Source of the DNA: Shinisaurus crocodilurus
Taxonomy: Eukaryota > Chordata > Lepidosauria > Squamata > Shinisauridae
Reading direction: 5' to 3'
Assembly: GCA_021292165.1 (NCBI GenBank)
Contig: CM037877.1
Location: 132,488,274-132,552,273, forward strand
DNA: 64,000 bases
Made by a program: the position numbers and the translations under genes
The notes under the pieces: generated by a model
What the model saw: the letters and a program-made list of their open reading frames with translations, nothing else
Told to the model about the DNA's origin: nothing
Databases searched by the model: none
Part shown: one piece after another, positions 11,946 through 22,769 of the stretch
Numbering within the stretch: the stretch's first letter is position 1
How the letters are laid out: each line of letters starts with the position of its first letter

Positions 11946-12372
11946 AAGGAACAGTGCCTCTGCTACAACATCAGATACCTTGCACCACTTTCTGCTTCCA
12001 TTGTTGCCTTTTTGTTGCTCGTGAATGGAATTGAGCAAAAAAGTGATGGAATGAAGTCTTCATGTTTTAGGAAGCCCAGAAAAGGTGGATAGGAAAGGTG
12101 TGTGTGTGTAAGGGGGGGTGCTGGTGAAGAGTCCAGTGGGCAGAGGTCTAATGGGGGTGAACAGAGCAGCCCTCCAGCTCATGGGGACGAAGACCCAGTG
12201 ATAGGAGTGGTCAAAGGGAGTAACAAGCAAACTTCATCACCATGTGCAGTGTTTATACAATTAATTTTCAAAGTGTTTCACATCCATTATCACATTAATC
12301 CTTCCTTACAACAACCCTGTGATGATTTGCCACCCAGAATCCACAGAAATACTAGTGGTTATATTCTTTTAT

Positions 12373-12475
12373 CAGTTGTGCAGTCCAGTCCTGTGTATGT
12401 TTACTCACTAGTCCCAATGAGTTCAAGTGGGACAGGTTTACTCCCAAATAAATGTACACAGGATAGCAGCTTGAA
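12373..12475. repeat. Old palindromic 'caatcctatgcat' type repeat
   Basis: Arms 'cagtcctgtgtatgttta' and 'aatgtacacaggatagcagc' are near reverse complements, with 'ttactc(ac)...agtccca' and 'gtttactccca' inside. Similar pieces occur at 20846-20941, 31335-31405, 33740-33830, 38580-38665, 41941-42020 and 61940-62120. It is a decayed, widely copied MITE-like family. Confidence 0.55.
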
Positions 12476-13919
12476 TGAGTTTTTGTGGTATGCATATATT
12501 CATTATGTTTTAAGAACTCATTCAGATATGTGAATTTGTTGGAAACAAATTAAACAGCAGCCCATGGCAAGTGTTCAAAAACATTGTTTTTAGCCCAGCT
12601 AAGTTTTGGACTTGTCATTTTCCCTTCCTGTTGACATTTCCCCCCTTAGTGCATTTATATAACTTTGTTCATGAATGTAAGATTTTTGCAGAACTAAGAT
12701 CCAAGCTGCAAATTCTTTAACAGTTATCCCAAACATTCTCATTTATTATACTTTAAAAAAAACCACAACGTGACATGCACTGAAAAATTCTTAAATGAGC
12801 GAAGAGCATGCAAATGACACAATGCCTTTTTCAAGATTAAAGACAAGTTTAGAAGCCAATGAGATTTTAATTAAATTAAATGGTACTTTAATGGGTGCTT
12901 ACTAGGGAGATTTATGGAAACACATAAACTTGGTTTCCATGAGGTGGAGCCTAAGCTTTTAAGAGTTACCTTACACTGTTTTTTCCTACTGCAATATAAT
13001 ACCCCAAATATTTGTGAGTTGTGACTAAATGTTGGAGTCTTCCCCCCCCTTTTAAAAAGGGGGGTTGCAGGGGTGAGATCAGTGGTGCCAATTTGTCTGC
13101 CCCTGCTCTGATTATTGGATGCATTTTCTATTTTTTTCTTTTTTGTAGAGGGGAGAGGCTGAGGGGTAGTGGTGGGGGAAGGTTTCTCCCTTCATTAGAG
13201 ATATCTGATATCCATTCTGAGTGCAACCAGAAGGGCAAACTTTCATCTCGGACTGCATAGAAGGGAGGGTGAGTGTGGAGAGGAGAGCAGGCCATGGATA
13301 ACTTGGGGGGGGGGGCAAACTTTGCAGGAAATCTGTTATTTCCTATGGGCAATTATGTCTGTTTTAGTATTTCTGATTCAAAATACTGATCCCCCCCCCA
13401 ACTTTCTTTTAGGAACTATATACTTTAAAAGCGATGGGAGGTTAATTTGTATTTATTTATTTACTTATTCTCCCTGCTGACTGCCCCTGTCTCCTGCCTA
13501 GAAGTGCTATCCAGTGACCCTTGGCACTGATTAAAGTTTCAAGATGACCCCGGAGAGCTTTTGTTACACTGGCTGGTAATAAAAGTTGTTTAAACTACTG
13601 GCTTATCCAAACTTTGGGCTTTCTCTGTGCAGAGTTTGATTCTGTTCAGTTTGTAGGCATGGAGGGAGGACTATATTAAAGAGCAGATGGGCTAGAATGG
13701 GGAAGGACTGCTTGGAACATTGTTCCCCTTCCTTACCCACAGAAGAAGCATCATGTTATCTAAAGGCATCACAACATAGAGGTGGAGAGTAGACTGTTCT
13801 CTCTGTGTGTCAGATGGACTAAGTCAGTGGATCCAGGCCCCTCAAGCCATAGAGTACATGGGTCTAGTTCTGGAGTGACCCCTCGCTGCCCACATGACTA
13901 ATGCCAAAAATCATTAGTG
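12476..13919. other. Gene-free stretch with several homopolymer runs
   Basis: Contains AT-rich unique sequence (12540-13020), poly-C/poly-G tracts (13043-13064, 13305-13315, 13391-13399) and no supported gene. The AT-rich part at 12840-12905 carries several TAAT cores but no other evidence of function. Confidence 0.45.
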
Positions 13920-13927
13920 ATACGTAG

Positions 13928-14207
13928 CAGAGCTGGCCCGATAAATTTTGCTGCCTGAGACGAAGGACATGATGGCACTCCCTCTGATTCCATGTATACA
14001 AGCTGACTGGACCAGTAGTTGAATCTTTCTTCAACACTGGAATGGGACAGCATCCTCCATCATGCCTGAAGGCAGCAGGATAGCTTAGGGGGACACAGGG
14101 CAGGATGTGTGACCCACAGCTCTCTTCTGCAACACCATGCTGCCGCCTTCCAGCATTTGCTGCCTGAGGTGGCTTCCTCACTCTGCCTAGAGGTAGGGCT
14201 GGCCCTG
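13928..14207. mobile_element. Non-autonomous hAT element, family 3 copy 1
   Basis: Starts CAGAGCTGGCCC and ends GGGCTGGCCCTG. It is flanked by ATACGTAG (13920-13927) and ATACATAG (14208-14215), an 8-bp duplication with one change. The second copy at 52336-52619 has the same layout ('ctgcctgag', 'cctgaaggcagcagg', 'catctgctgcctgag'). No coding capacity. Confidence 0.85.
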
Positions 14208-14344
14208 ATACATAGACTACCTAATTTACAAAGCAGCACCATTTCAGGTTTTGGTGGCGGGGGGTGGGGTGGCAAGAGGGATTTCTGAGATTTCATGAAG
14301 TTAGCACCAGAACCACTGAATCACTCCTCTATTCAGGTGTGGCA

Positions 14345-14545
14345 AAAGATAGATAGATAGATAGATAGATTAATAGAGTTGGAAGGGGCCTACAAGGCCA
14401 TCGAGTCCAACCCCCTGCTCAGTGCAAGAAACTAGAGGAGCGGTCTCCCATCCAAGTAATAACCAGGCCTGACCCTGCTTAGCTTTCCATGCTCAGACAA
14501 GCTGTGCCAGCATGAGCCACAGGCCTGTAGTGTGAATCTGTCTGC
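14345..14545 (-). mobile_element. 5S-rRNA-headed SINE with CR1-like tail
   Basis: Read on the minus strand, the head contains AAGCTAAGCAGGGTCAGGCC, a Pol III A-box region of 5S rRNA type, then 'ttacttggatgggagac', the 5S C-box. The body passes into 'gagcagggggttggactcga' and 'ccccttccaactctatta', which are like the CR1 3' end. It finishes in a (TATC)n tail at 14347-14373. Two other copies, at 52810-52985 and 59521-59715, share head and tail. This is a SINE, not a 5S gene: the 5' part of 5S is diverged or missing. Confidence 0.82.
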
Positions 14546-14710
14546 GCAGGACAAAGGTTGTGCAACAATTATGCTGGAGATTGAAAAAAATATATATACT
14601 GCCACAAATCAGGTCAGAAAAGAAAGAGAGGAGCCCCACAGGAATGCAATGGATTGGGAATTGTATGATGTGGGTTCTGAGCAATAAGTGAATGGGTGAG
14701 ACTTTACATC

Positions 14711-14852
14711 CACCTTCCCCAGCCTGGTGACCTTCAAGTTTGTTAGACTATAGCCACCATTATCCCCAGCCAGCGTGGCCAATGCCATCCTGGCTGAGAA
14801 TGATGCAAGTTATAGTCCAACACTTCTGGAGGGTTCCAGGTTGGGGAGGCTA
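14711..14852. mobile_element. Palindromic hAT-like MITE, family 2
   Basis: Left arm 'ccttccccagcctggtgacc', right arm 'ttccaggttggggaggct', with central 'ccccagccagcgtggccaat'. Ends are degraded. No reading frame of interest. Confidence 0.65.
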
Positions 14853-15950
14853 CCGTATGTAGCACTGGAGAAAAAAGCCAGTGTGGATCTAGCCTCAGTC
14901 TGGATTCAGAATTCACATTCTCTTTGTTTGGAACAGCCCTCCCTATACCAAACCTTGGCTACGCCTTCCAAAAGCAATATTTTAATGAGCATTGCTGTCT
15001 TCCCTCATGTTCTCAATCAGTCTTGTAATAAGATGCAGTGAGTGCTGAATGCTAAAACTGACATGACTGCATGAGACGTGAACTCAAACATGAGTTCTTA
15101 ATGTTTTGGAGAGAGAGAATAAACTTTGGTTTCAAGTTGCTGCCCTATTGCAGACTTGATTGGACTCTGATGGTCTGCTCACCCTAAAGCAGCCTGAGGT
15201 ATTTGGAGCTCTAAAGCCTGATTTTAAACTGCTTGTGGCGTTTCTAGATGATATCAAGATGTTTGGAATTTTAAAGAAAGTTGGATTTACTGTGGAAAGC
15301 TAACATAGGCTACCTAAGCCCCAAAGATCCTTCAAATAGGGACAAAATAGAAGAAGATCACATTAGCCTTGGTGGGAACCTTGGGTTATTTTCTGTGTAA
15401 ACAAAGACTTGCTGTGAATGCAGTGGTTAGTTCGTGGGTGAGCATGGATGTAGGCTCAACTCTGCAGGAACAGTGAATTTGTGAAGCAATTTGGAACAAG
15501 TGTGTTTAGCAGCTAAGGGAAATGTAGAATTTTATAGGGTTGCACCGAGCGTGCATCTGCGAATATTGTCAGCGTGAAAAGGGATTTCTCAACAGCCTAA
15601 AATGTTTCTTGTAGAACCTCTTAAATGTACCCTGCTTTTTTGTGCTGCTGCTGTTCATCACTGATGTTTTCCCCATCTGCTGCTGTGCTTCAGTGCCATT
15701 CCTCTCCCTGGCCCTGGCTTTCTCCTTTCCTGAGTGATCCCAGCCAATCATAAATAATGCAATAAGTAACCATGATGATCGGACTGTGTGATAATGTCAT
15801 GAAGACAATTTGGAGTGAGGGCACTAGCCTAACTGTAGATGGTTAATTATCTTTGTCCCTTCCTACAGCAAAAGATTGCTGAATGGAGGCACTTTTTGCA
15901 GCTGACAAAAGCTTTGGCAAAAATCACCTCCCATTTCAACTCAGCCTTAG
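14853..15950. other. Gene-free stretch, nothing recognised
   Basis: Unique-looking sequence. The small frames at 14775-15041 and 15569-15751 have no domain signature. No splice-bounded conserved frame was seen. Confidence 0.4.
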
Positions 15951-15984
15951 AATTAATGTATTCCTTCATTCCTGCCTGCTTTCC

Positions 15985-17450
15985 TAACTTCCTTCCTTCA
16001 GTTCATATACCACCCAGCTGACAAATGCCCTTGGGGCAGTCAACAATCATAAAACCCCAAAGCAACAATAAGGTAATAACTGAAACAATAATACAGCTGA
16101 TGAAATTATCAAAGTATTAAGATATTAAAAAGATTAAAATATTTAAAAGCCAGAAGTAAAACTAATAATAAAAACAACACCTTAAAGATTGAATGCCTGC
16201 AGAAAGAAGAAGGTCTCAGCCTGGCATCTAAATGTATATAATGAAGATGCCATGCGGATCTCCCTGGGAAGGGCATTTTGCAAATAGAGAGAAGACTCTT
16301 CCCTCGTAGCTGCCATCACACCATTGTGGGTGGCGGCTGTGATGAAAGGGTTAACATCTAGCATTGCCAGGCAGAGTAGTCACGCCTGGTAACCTATCGG
16401 GGCTCGCCTGTAAAAAGTTCTGATGGGGGGGGGGACTCTGTATATATGTGCATGTGTGGGATGAGAGGGGTTAGTTAGAGAGATGAGATGAGAGAAGTGA
16501 GTTGGAGGGAAGTGAGTTAGGGGGATTCTAGTTAGTCAGTCAGTCAGTCAGATAAGAGTCATAAAGTTAATTCAACATAAACTATTGCCTTTATGGAAAA
16601 GAGATTTTCCTGTTTAAAGAAATGTTTTACTTAAGAAAATAAAGGACCATTTGTTGGGTTACTGAAGAGACTGACTGATAACTGTTACCATCCTGAAGCT
16701 CACACACCTAATCACTTGGTATAGCTGCTAAGAGACAGATATACGCTATCTACCCAGCGTAAACACCACAATAACCAATAATGGTATTTTAACGGAGTTT
16801 ATCTCCCACAGACAGATTGTCCACTCGGGTTTGTCTGGGAGTGAGTGAAGACTTGTGACAGAGTGGGAACAGGGATAGTTTAAAATAGGGTGAACTAACA
16901 CCCTGGAGCTACCATATCTCAGCCCCTGGGTTATTGAAGAAAGTCAACTAACAGCCTGGTGGTAGTGAGAGAAATACAATTACCGTAAATAACCGGCCAC
17001 GTTATCGTCACAGCTGCACTCAGAGAACAGCCTCTGAAGATTATCTTAACAGTTGGGCAGGAACATACGGGAGAAGGTGGTCCTTCAGGTAGACTCATCC
17101 TAAGCCGTTGGGCTTTAAAGTTCAGCACCAGTGCTTTGAACTGGGCCCAGAATCTGTCTGGCAACCAACGCAGTTGACACTGCACTTGGAGTAATATGTT
17201 CAGAATAGCCAGTCCCAGTAAGCAGCCTCTCTGCTCTAGTCCGCACTAACTGAAGTTTCTTCAGAGGCCGTCCTGCATATAATGCATTGCAATCATCCAG
17301 GTGGGAGGTTACAAGATAACTGTGTCCAGGCTATCTCTGCCTAGCAGGGTTGCAGCTGGTATCTCAGATGAAGCCGACAAAGGCACTTCATGCCACTGAG
17401 GCCACGGGAGCCTCAAGTAGTTGTGTAGTGGAGGGAGGGCTCACAGAGTG
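15985..17450 (-). repeat. Old interspersed repeat (family A), split by an LTR
   Basis: The segments at 15985-16337 and 17018-17450 form one old repeat interrupted by the solo LTR at 16338-17012. Hallmarks are an 'accacccagctgac' start, an A-rich (ATTAAAA) stretch, 'gaagggcattttgcaaa', 'gggctttaaagttcagcacc' and 'gcattgcaatcatccag'. The same order is found, uninterrupted, at 54120-54960, and its distal part at 18782-19280. Strand is a guess from the A-rich side. Class not determined. Confidence 0.6.
16338..17012 (+). mobile_element. Solo LTR, 675 bp
   Basis: Begins TGTGATGAAAGGG and ends CGTCACA, the TG...CA ends of LTRs. It sits between GCGGC (16333-16337) and GCTGC (17013-17017), a 5-bp target duplication with one change. 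Inside are a TATA-like 'ctgtatatatg' (about 16437), a short (AGTC)n tract (about 16533-16551) and an AATAAA (about 16638) suited to a polyadenylation signal. No gag/pol remnant is nearby, so the internal region was lost by LTR-LTR recombination. Gypsy versus endogenous retrovirus origin is unresolved. Confidence 0.78.
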
Positions 17451-17699
17451 GAAGCCTGAGACTTTTTGATTTAGCAGGGAAGATGATGTCATTTGCCACC
17501 TCCCATCACCACTTCCCTCAGAGTTTAGCTGAAATCTTCACATTGGGGGTGGGGGGTGGGATTGATCTTTCCAGCAACAATGTATTGTTGTGAGCTATCC
17601 TGTTGTAATGCAAAGTATGTTGTGGTGGCTTGGACTTGAATGGGTAATGAAGACCCACTAGCTTTACAAAAGACCTACAAGAGACTCTGGGAGGGTCCA

Positions 17700-18365
17700 C
17701 AGGACACAATAAGCCACCCTACCCAAATTGCGCCTGACAGATAATCGGGTACATCATGGGTAGGATCCCCCCTCCCTCCTCCTTTGGTCCTCCCACTGTT
17801 ATCCCAAGGGACCCCGTGGGAGCACTGAAGTTCCCCCCTCCCCAACACAGCAGGGAGCTTGAAAAGCAGTGGGGAATGGGGAACAGGGGAGCAGGGATTG
17901 GTGCTGCCAGGCCAGCTCATGAGTTGGTGGCACCGATCTTGGCTGCCTGCCACAGTGGTGGGCCAAAAGGGGCAGAGGGGCAGGAGCAATCGGTGCTGCT
18001 GACTCACAAGTTGGTGGCACTGATCTTCACCCTGCGCTGACTGTGAGGCCGAAAAGCTTCCCGGCCCGCCAGCGGTGCAGGGCAGGGGAGGAGCGATCGG
18101 TGCTGCCAACTCATGAGTTGGTGGTGACAGCAACCTCCACTGCATGCTGCAGAGATGGGCCAAAAGGGCTCACTGCCGCACCGTACAGGAGGGGAAAGCT
18201 TCTGACAGTCACCCCCAAATGCTGCTTGGGCCCTTTGGGGGCAGCTGTCAGTGGTGCTCGCCTGGCAGCCACAGGGCAAGAGCGGCAAGGGTTTCTTGCC
18301 GCTCTTGCAAAGCAGCTCGCCTGCAGTAGAGCTTGACCCATGATGGGACATGTTGTCCAGGTTCG
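17700..18365. repeat. GC-rich block with a ~100-bp minisatellite
   Basis: Three units start 'ggtgctgcc(a)...' at about 17899, 17992 and 18098 and share 'ctcatgagttggtgg' then 'gggccaaaagggg'. Period varies from 93 to 106. The frames on both strands here are repeat-derived and GC-driven, not genes. The block could be the interior of a larger DNA transposon ending near the 'gacatgttgtcc' palindrome at 18340-18366. Confidence 0.6.
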
Positions 18366-18366
18366 G

Positions 18367-18607
18367 ACAACATGTGGCGTAGTGGTTAAAGTGTTGGACT
18401 GGGACTCAGGAGATCTGGGTTCTAGTCCCCACTCAGCCATGAAGCTCACTGGGTGACTTTGGGCCAGTCACTGACTCTCAGCCTAACCTACCTCACAGGG
18501 TTGTTGTGAGGATAAAATGGAGAGGAGGAGGAGGAGGATTGTGTAAGCCGCCTTGGGTTCCTTGCAGGAAAAATGGTGGGATATAAATATAATTAATTAA
18601 TTAATCA
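18367..18607 (+). mobile_element. Sauria-type SINE (tRNA head), forward
   Basis: Head 'tgtggcgtagtggttaaa' with an A-box-like core and 'ggttctagtcccc' as B-box. The conserved body is 'gggtgactttgggccagtca' and 'cctcacagggttgttgtgag'. The tail is 'ggtgggatataaatata' followed by (ATTA)n. A partial duplication 'ggacaac(a/t)' flanks it (18361-18367 and 18611-18617). Squamate SINEs of this type are moved by Bov-B LINEs. Confidence 0.9.
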
Positions 18608-18781
18608 ATCAGGACAACTCATCAACAAACCCTACTGCAAGCCATGGCTTGTCAGGGTGCTTTATAAGCCTAAAATGAGCCACCTTGTAAAACCATCCCG
18701 GGTTCGCATGGGACGACAACCCACTGTGGGTTGTCGTGTCATGCAAACCCAGGCTTGCTCGCTCACGCTCTCTCTCTCTAT

Positions 18782-19280
18782 TTATTTATTTATTTGATTT
18801 CTATCCCATCCTTCATCACAAGAGCCCAGGGTGATGCCCAGACCAGCACATCGGTCTGCATTCTTAGACTCTCCCTGGGAGTATGGCTTTGGAGCAGTGG
18901 TTCTCAACCTTGGGTCCCCAGATGTTCCTGGACTACAGGTCCCAGCATACCCTGCCAGCATGGCTAATGACAAGGGATGCTGGGAGCTATAGTCCAGCAA
19001 CATCTGGGGACCCAAGGTTGGGAACCATTGCTTTGGAGACTGTAATCATGTGTGATGGCAGTTCAAAATTTACCACCTCACCACTGACCTCAGGCAACAG
19101 AGCTGGGTCTATTACCCCCAGTCTACAAACCTGCTCCTTCCAGGGGAGTGCAAGGCACTAGAGGAGGTTGAATGCCACTTAACCAGACAGACAAGCCACC
19201 CACTAACAGAACCTCTGTCTTGTCTAGACTGAGTCTCAGTTTATTGGTTCTCATCCAGCCCATGACCGAGTCTAAACACC
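18782..19280. repeat. Family A repeat, distal part, split by a MITE
   Basis: Starts in a (TTTA)n tail, then 'ccagggtgatgcccagacc'. It is interrupted at 18895-19030 by a palindromic hAT MITE and resumes with 'gactgtaatcatg...' to about 19280 ('ccatgaccgagtctaaacacc'). Related in style to 15985-17450 and 54120-54960. Confidence 0.5.
18895..19030. mobile_element. 136-bp palindromic hAT MITE (family 1)
   Basis: Ends CAGTGGTTCTCAACC and its inverted counterpart '...gggaaccattg'. Perfect 8-bp duplication CTTTGGAG at 18887-18894 and 19031-19038. The two halves ('gggtccccagatgtt' and 'aacatctggggaccc') fold back almost completely. It cannot encode a protein. Confidence 0.92.
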
Positions 19281-20398
19281 AGTTCAGAATAGGTGTTTTT
19301 TTTAATATATCTCTTCAAACACCAGTGAATGTTCCCTTTGCATCTCAAGGGGCTCTATGTCAGGCCCCTAATGAAGGATAGGGCCATATCCTAGGAACAA
19401 CTGAACAACAAAGTTAAACAGTCATTCTTTGCCAAAGGGCCTTGGGAATTACAGTTCTCTGTGTGTGTGTGGGGGGGGAAGGGATCTCTAATGGAGAATT
19501 ATCAGAACCATCATCACCATCATACAAGTCTCAGGAATCTTGGGAAATGCCATGACAGTTAAAGTGGTATAAAACCAATATAAACCTGTAGTGAACATGA
19601 GGCCTGGGGACATGGCCAGCATAATCCCCACACTGCAGTAACATAATGTCCCCATTCCCTGTGCCAACAGGAGCATATCTGGGCTGGGGTCAGGAGAGCA
19701 CATGGACCAGCCAGAACAGCTGGTGCTGATCAGAGAAGAGGCAGTGGCTCCCAGGCAGAAAACAGGGTGTTGGGAGAGAAGGAGGGAGCGGAGGGGACCA
19801 GCAAGTGTCCCCAAGCGCTTCATGATTGTTGTAAATGGGGCCACAGAAGTATACATCTTGGGCTGGCTGTTTTGCTGCACATGCCTCTGGCTGTGTGACC
19901 TTCTGTCCGTGCAGAGTGAGTTCCCTTCCCAGCTTTGGGCTGTATGCTCTGTGGGAAAGCACAGGATGGATCCATTTGGGCCGTCTAGAATGCTGGAGAA
20001 GGCACCCATATTTGATGCCCTCTCTAACTACATCTTGGAGCACTCTAAACAACAGCTCTGGCACACATGAGGCAAGTGCCACGTATACATTATTACCGAG
20101 ATTGTGCTTTCCCCAACATGGATCAGCATCAGGTCAGGGTTGCTACTTGGTGCGCGTCTGCCTTGAATAACTTGGTTGAGGGAATCTATTGCTCACGGAA
20201 GTTGGCCAAGACAAAAGCATGGATACTACAGGCCTTCTTTCAGCAGAGGTTATATTCTGGCATGCAAAAGCCCCCCTGCCTCCAGCTCAAAGTCTGGCAA
20301 GTCTCCAGGTCAGAGAAGAAAGTCAGCTATAGAGTTGGAGTTGAGGGAATCAGATCTAACTCTTGGCTCTGCACTTGAGCTTCCAGTAGGATTTTTTC
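19281..20398. other. Gene-free stretch with unassigned open frames
   Basis: Open frames run on both strands at 19488-20439 (up to 173 codons minus, 122 plus). They overlap antiparallel, change frame, and show no domain, signal peptide or splice structure I recognise. They may derive from an unidentified transposon. I do not call a gene. Confidence 0.4.
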
Positions 20399-20531
20399 TG
20401 AAATCAGGCAATATGCAGAATAAACAATTATTTCATTAACAAATATGCACATGGAACCCCATGGGGAAAAGCCACATGCGGAGCAGTTTGAAATAGGAAA
20501 ACGCCAGGCTGGCTAAGGGTTAAGGATTGCT
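20399..20531 (+). repeat. ~131-bp direct repeat, copy 1
   Basis: Begins 'aaatcaggcaatatgcagaa' and ends 'ctaagggttaaggattgc'. It matches 22324-22455 with only a few differences (for example an A/G in 'atgggg(a/g)aaagcc', C/T in 'catg(c/t)gg', and one A indel). The partner lies 1.92 kb downstream in the same orientation. Confidence 0.9.
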
Positions 20532-20689
20532 CTTCCAATCCTAATTGCCCCTACAAAAACAGCTTTTCCAATTGAAAAAGGACTACTGGGGTAACATTAC
20601 ATCACATCTAGTTTGGTTCTGACAAAGGAGTTAAGATGAGGAGGGAGCTGAGTTTGTGTCGACTCCTCTTTAAAGAGATCTATAGTACA

Positions 20690-20941
20690 GCCACATTTGA
20701 AATATTATTATTTACCCATCTCAAAAATAATGTAAAGCTGGAGAAGATGTAGGAAAGGGTTACTTTTAGAAAAGAAGACAACTAAGGGGGGATATATGGC
20801 AAGGTTTATAAAATGATGAACAGAATGGAGAAAGGTGTTTGAGACAAAGGTTGCAATCCTATATCCCCCTTACCTGGAAGCAAGTCCCACTGGATTTGGT
20901 GGGACTTATTTCTGAGTAGATGTGTATAGGATGGCACTGTA
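20690..20941 (+). repeat. LINE RT scrap plus an old palindromic repeat
   Basis: 20690-20845 resembles the RT-end region of an L2-like LINE ('aaagctggagaagatgtagg', 'gggggatatatggcaagg'), compare 26545-26760. 20846-20941 is the 'gcaatcctatatccc ... gtgtataggatggcac' palindromic family. Both are decayed. Confidence 0.55.
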
Positions 20942-21507
20942 AATTACTAATGCTAATGTTATCAGAGTGTGGCCCACTTGTTCCATTCCCAGAGCCCCAC
21001 CCGCTCCACTGAATTATTGGTTCCTAATAGCTGACCAGTGCTGGCTCCTTCAGGGTCTCACAGCACCAATAATCTGTTAGGAAGGGTGGGTGCAGAGACT
21101 GGGGTGTGGGATCTGAAGCCTCAGTGCTTTTATTGTTCTGCTGTGCTATTGGGAGAAGGAGCTGACTCCTCCCCCTTTTCTCTTCCTTCCTTCCACCCCT
21201 TTTCTCTCTCTTTCCCTCTCACACATTGCCCAATTCCATCAGTGGGTGCATTTTTTTTTGCCCTACCTGTCATTCACACACCACAGTTGCCCATTGCTGG
21301 ATCACATAGCTGCAATGCCAGATTTTTTTGATTACTTGCAAATATTTGCAGGTGTTTCCATATTTCGTCGTGTTTTGACATTCCACCACAGAGTGAATGC
21401 TTAAGCGAAAGAGCGGGTCACTATCGTGACTTTCTTTGGATGAGAACTTTGACCAGGGAATTGTACTTACATCATAATTTATTTCAGGTTCTGGTTTGAT
21501 ACCTTTA

Positions 21508-22290
21508 ATCATAGAATCATAGAAAAGTAGAGTTGGAAGGGGCCTATAAGGCCATCGAGTCCAACTCCCTGTTCAATGCAGGAATCCAGGTCAAAGCATC
21601 CCCGACAGATGGCTGTCCAGCTGCACCTTGAATGCCTCCAGAGTGGGAGAGCCCACCACCTCCCTAGGTAGTTGGTTCCATTGTCTTATTGCTCTAACAG
21701 TCAGGAAATTTTTCCTGATGTTTAGGCGGAATCTGAGTTTCTGTAACTTGAGCCCATTATTCCGTGTCCTGCAAACTGGGATGATCAAGAAGAGATCCTA
21801 GCCCTCCTCTTTGTGACAACCCTTCAAGTACTGGAAGAGTGCGATCATATCTCCCCTCAGTCTCCTCTTCTGAAGGCTAAGCATGCCCAGTTCTTTCAGT
21901 CTCTCCTCATAGGGCCTTGTTTCCAGTCCCTTTATCATCCTCGTTGCCCTCCTCTGAACCCTCTCTAGTTTGTCTACATCCTTCTTAAAGTGTGGTGCCC
22001 AGAACTGGACGCAGTACTCAAGATGAGACCTAACCAGTGCTGAGTAAAGGGGAATTATCACTTCACACGATTTGGAAGCTATACTTCTATTAATGCAGCC
22101 CAAAATAGCATTTGCCTTCTTTGCAGCCACATCACATTGCTGGCTACATATTCAGCTTGTGATTCCAAGATCCTTCTCACTTATAGTATTGTTGAGCCAA
22201 GTTTCCCCCATTCTGTAACTCTGCATTTGGTTTCCTTTCCCTAGGTGCAGCACTTGGCATTTACTAATCATGAACTTCTTTTTTAAGCTG
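21508..22290 (-). mobile_element. CR1 LINE, 3' part (RT C-terminus and tail)
   Basis: On the minus strand the copy begins inside the RT domain (reading CQVLHLGKGNQMQSYRM near 22250-22200). It continues as [46 protein letters not shown] and [19 protein letters not shown] (22130-21800). It then reads LIIPVCRTRNNGLKLQ and NQLPREVVGSPTLEAFK to 21594. The 3' end is the octamer-like 'ttctatgattctatg' repeat (about 21509-21525) diagnostic of CR1. A few frame breaks separate the blocks. It is 5'-truncated, as most CR1 copies are. Confidence 0.93.
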
Positions 22291-22323
22291 CTGTTTCTTA
22301 CTCCTAATTGGCTTTATCTGTGG

Positions 22324-22455
22324 AAAATCAGGCAATATGCAGAATAAACAATTATTTCATTAACAAATATGCACATGGAACCCCATGGGGGAAAGCCACA
22401 TGTGGAGCAGTTTGAAATAGGAAACGCCAGGCTGGCTAAGGGTTAAGGATTGCAA
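22324..22455 (+). repeat. ~131-bp direct repeat, copy 2
   Basis: Partner of 20399-20531. The CR1 copy lies between the two. The sequence beyond the shared block differs on both sides, so the homologous part is bounded to about 131 bases. Confidence 0.9.
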
Positions 22456-22564
22456 AGGCTGCAAAGGCTCTGAGCAACCAACAGGACCATGAAACAGAAG
22501 TGGCTTGGGAACACTTCCCCTGTGGCTCCTTCCCATTCTATTCTGGTAACATTTGTCTCCAGGG

Positions 22565-22765
22565 GCCAGTTAGATAGGAAGATGCTTATATGGAGTCAAA
22601 CCATTGGTCTATCCAGCTTAGCACTGTCTAACCTGTCTGGCAGTGGCTCTCCAAAATATCAGGCAGAGGTCTTCTCAACACTGAGACTTCTTTGTACTGG
22701 AGACTGAACTTGGGATCATCTACAGGCAAAGCACATGTTCTGATGCTCAGCTGTGTCAGCAATGA
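22565..22765 (-). mobile_element. tRNA-headed SINE, decayed, reverse
   Basis: On the minus strand the head is close to a tRNA-Ala-like promoter: 'agctgagcatcagaacatgt' corresponds to the A-box region, and the B-box region ('...cccaagttcagtc') follows. Plus-strand landmarks are 'aaaccattggtctatccagc' and 'ggcagtggctctccaaa'. The layout is that of a common squamate SINE distinct from the Sauria type. Boundaries are approximate. Confidence 0.65.
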
Positions 22766-22769
22766 CATG

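Noticed and set aside
19488..20439. Overlapping frames up to 173 codons that looked gene-like
   Set aside because: Frames on both strands overlap, no recognisable motif is present, and frame changes are needed to extend them. A decayed transposon is possible but unproven.
22565..22765. tRNA gene on the minus strand
   Set aside because: The cloverleaf cannot be completed; the tRNA-like head belongs to a longer SINE.
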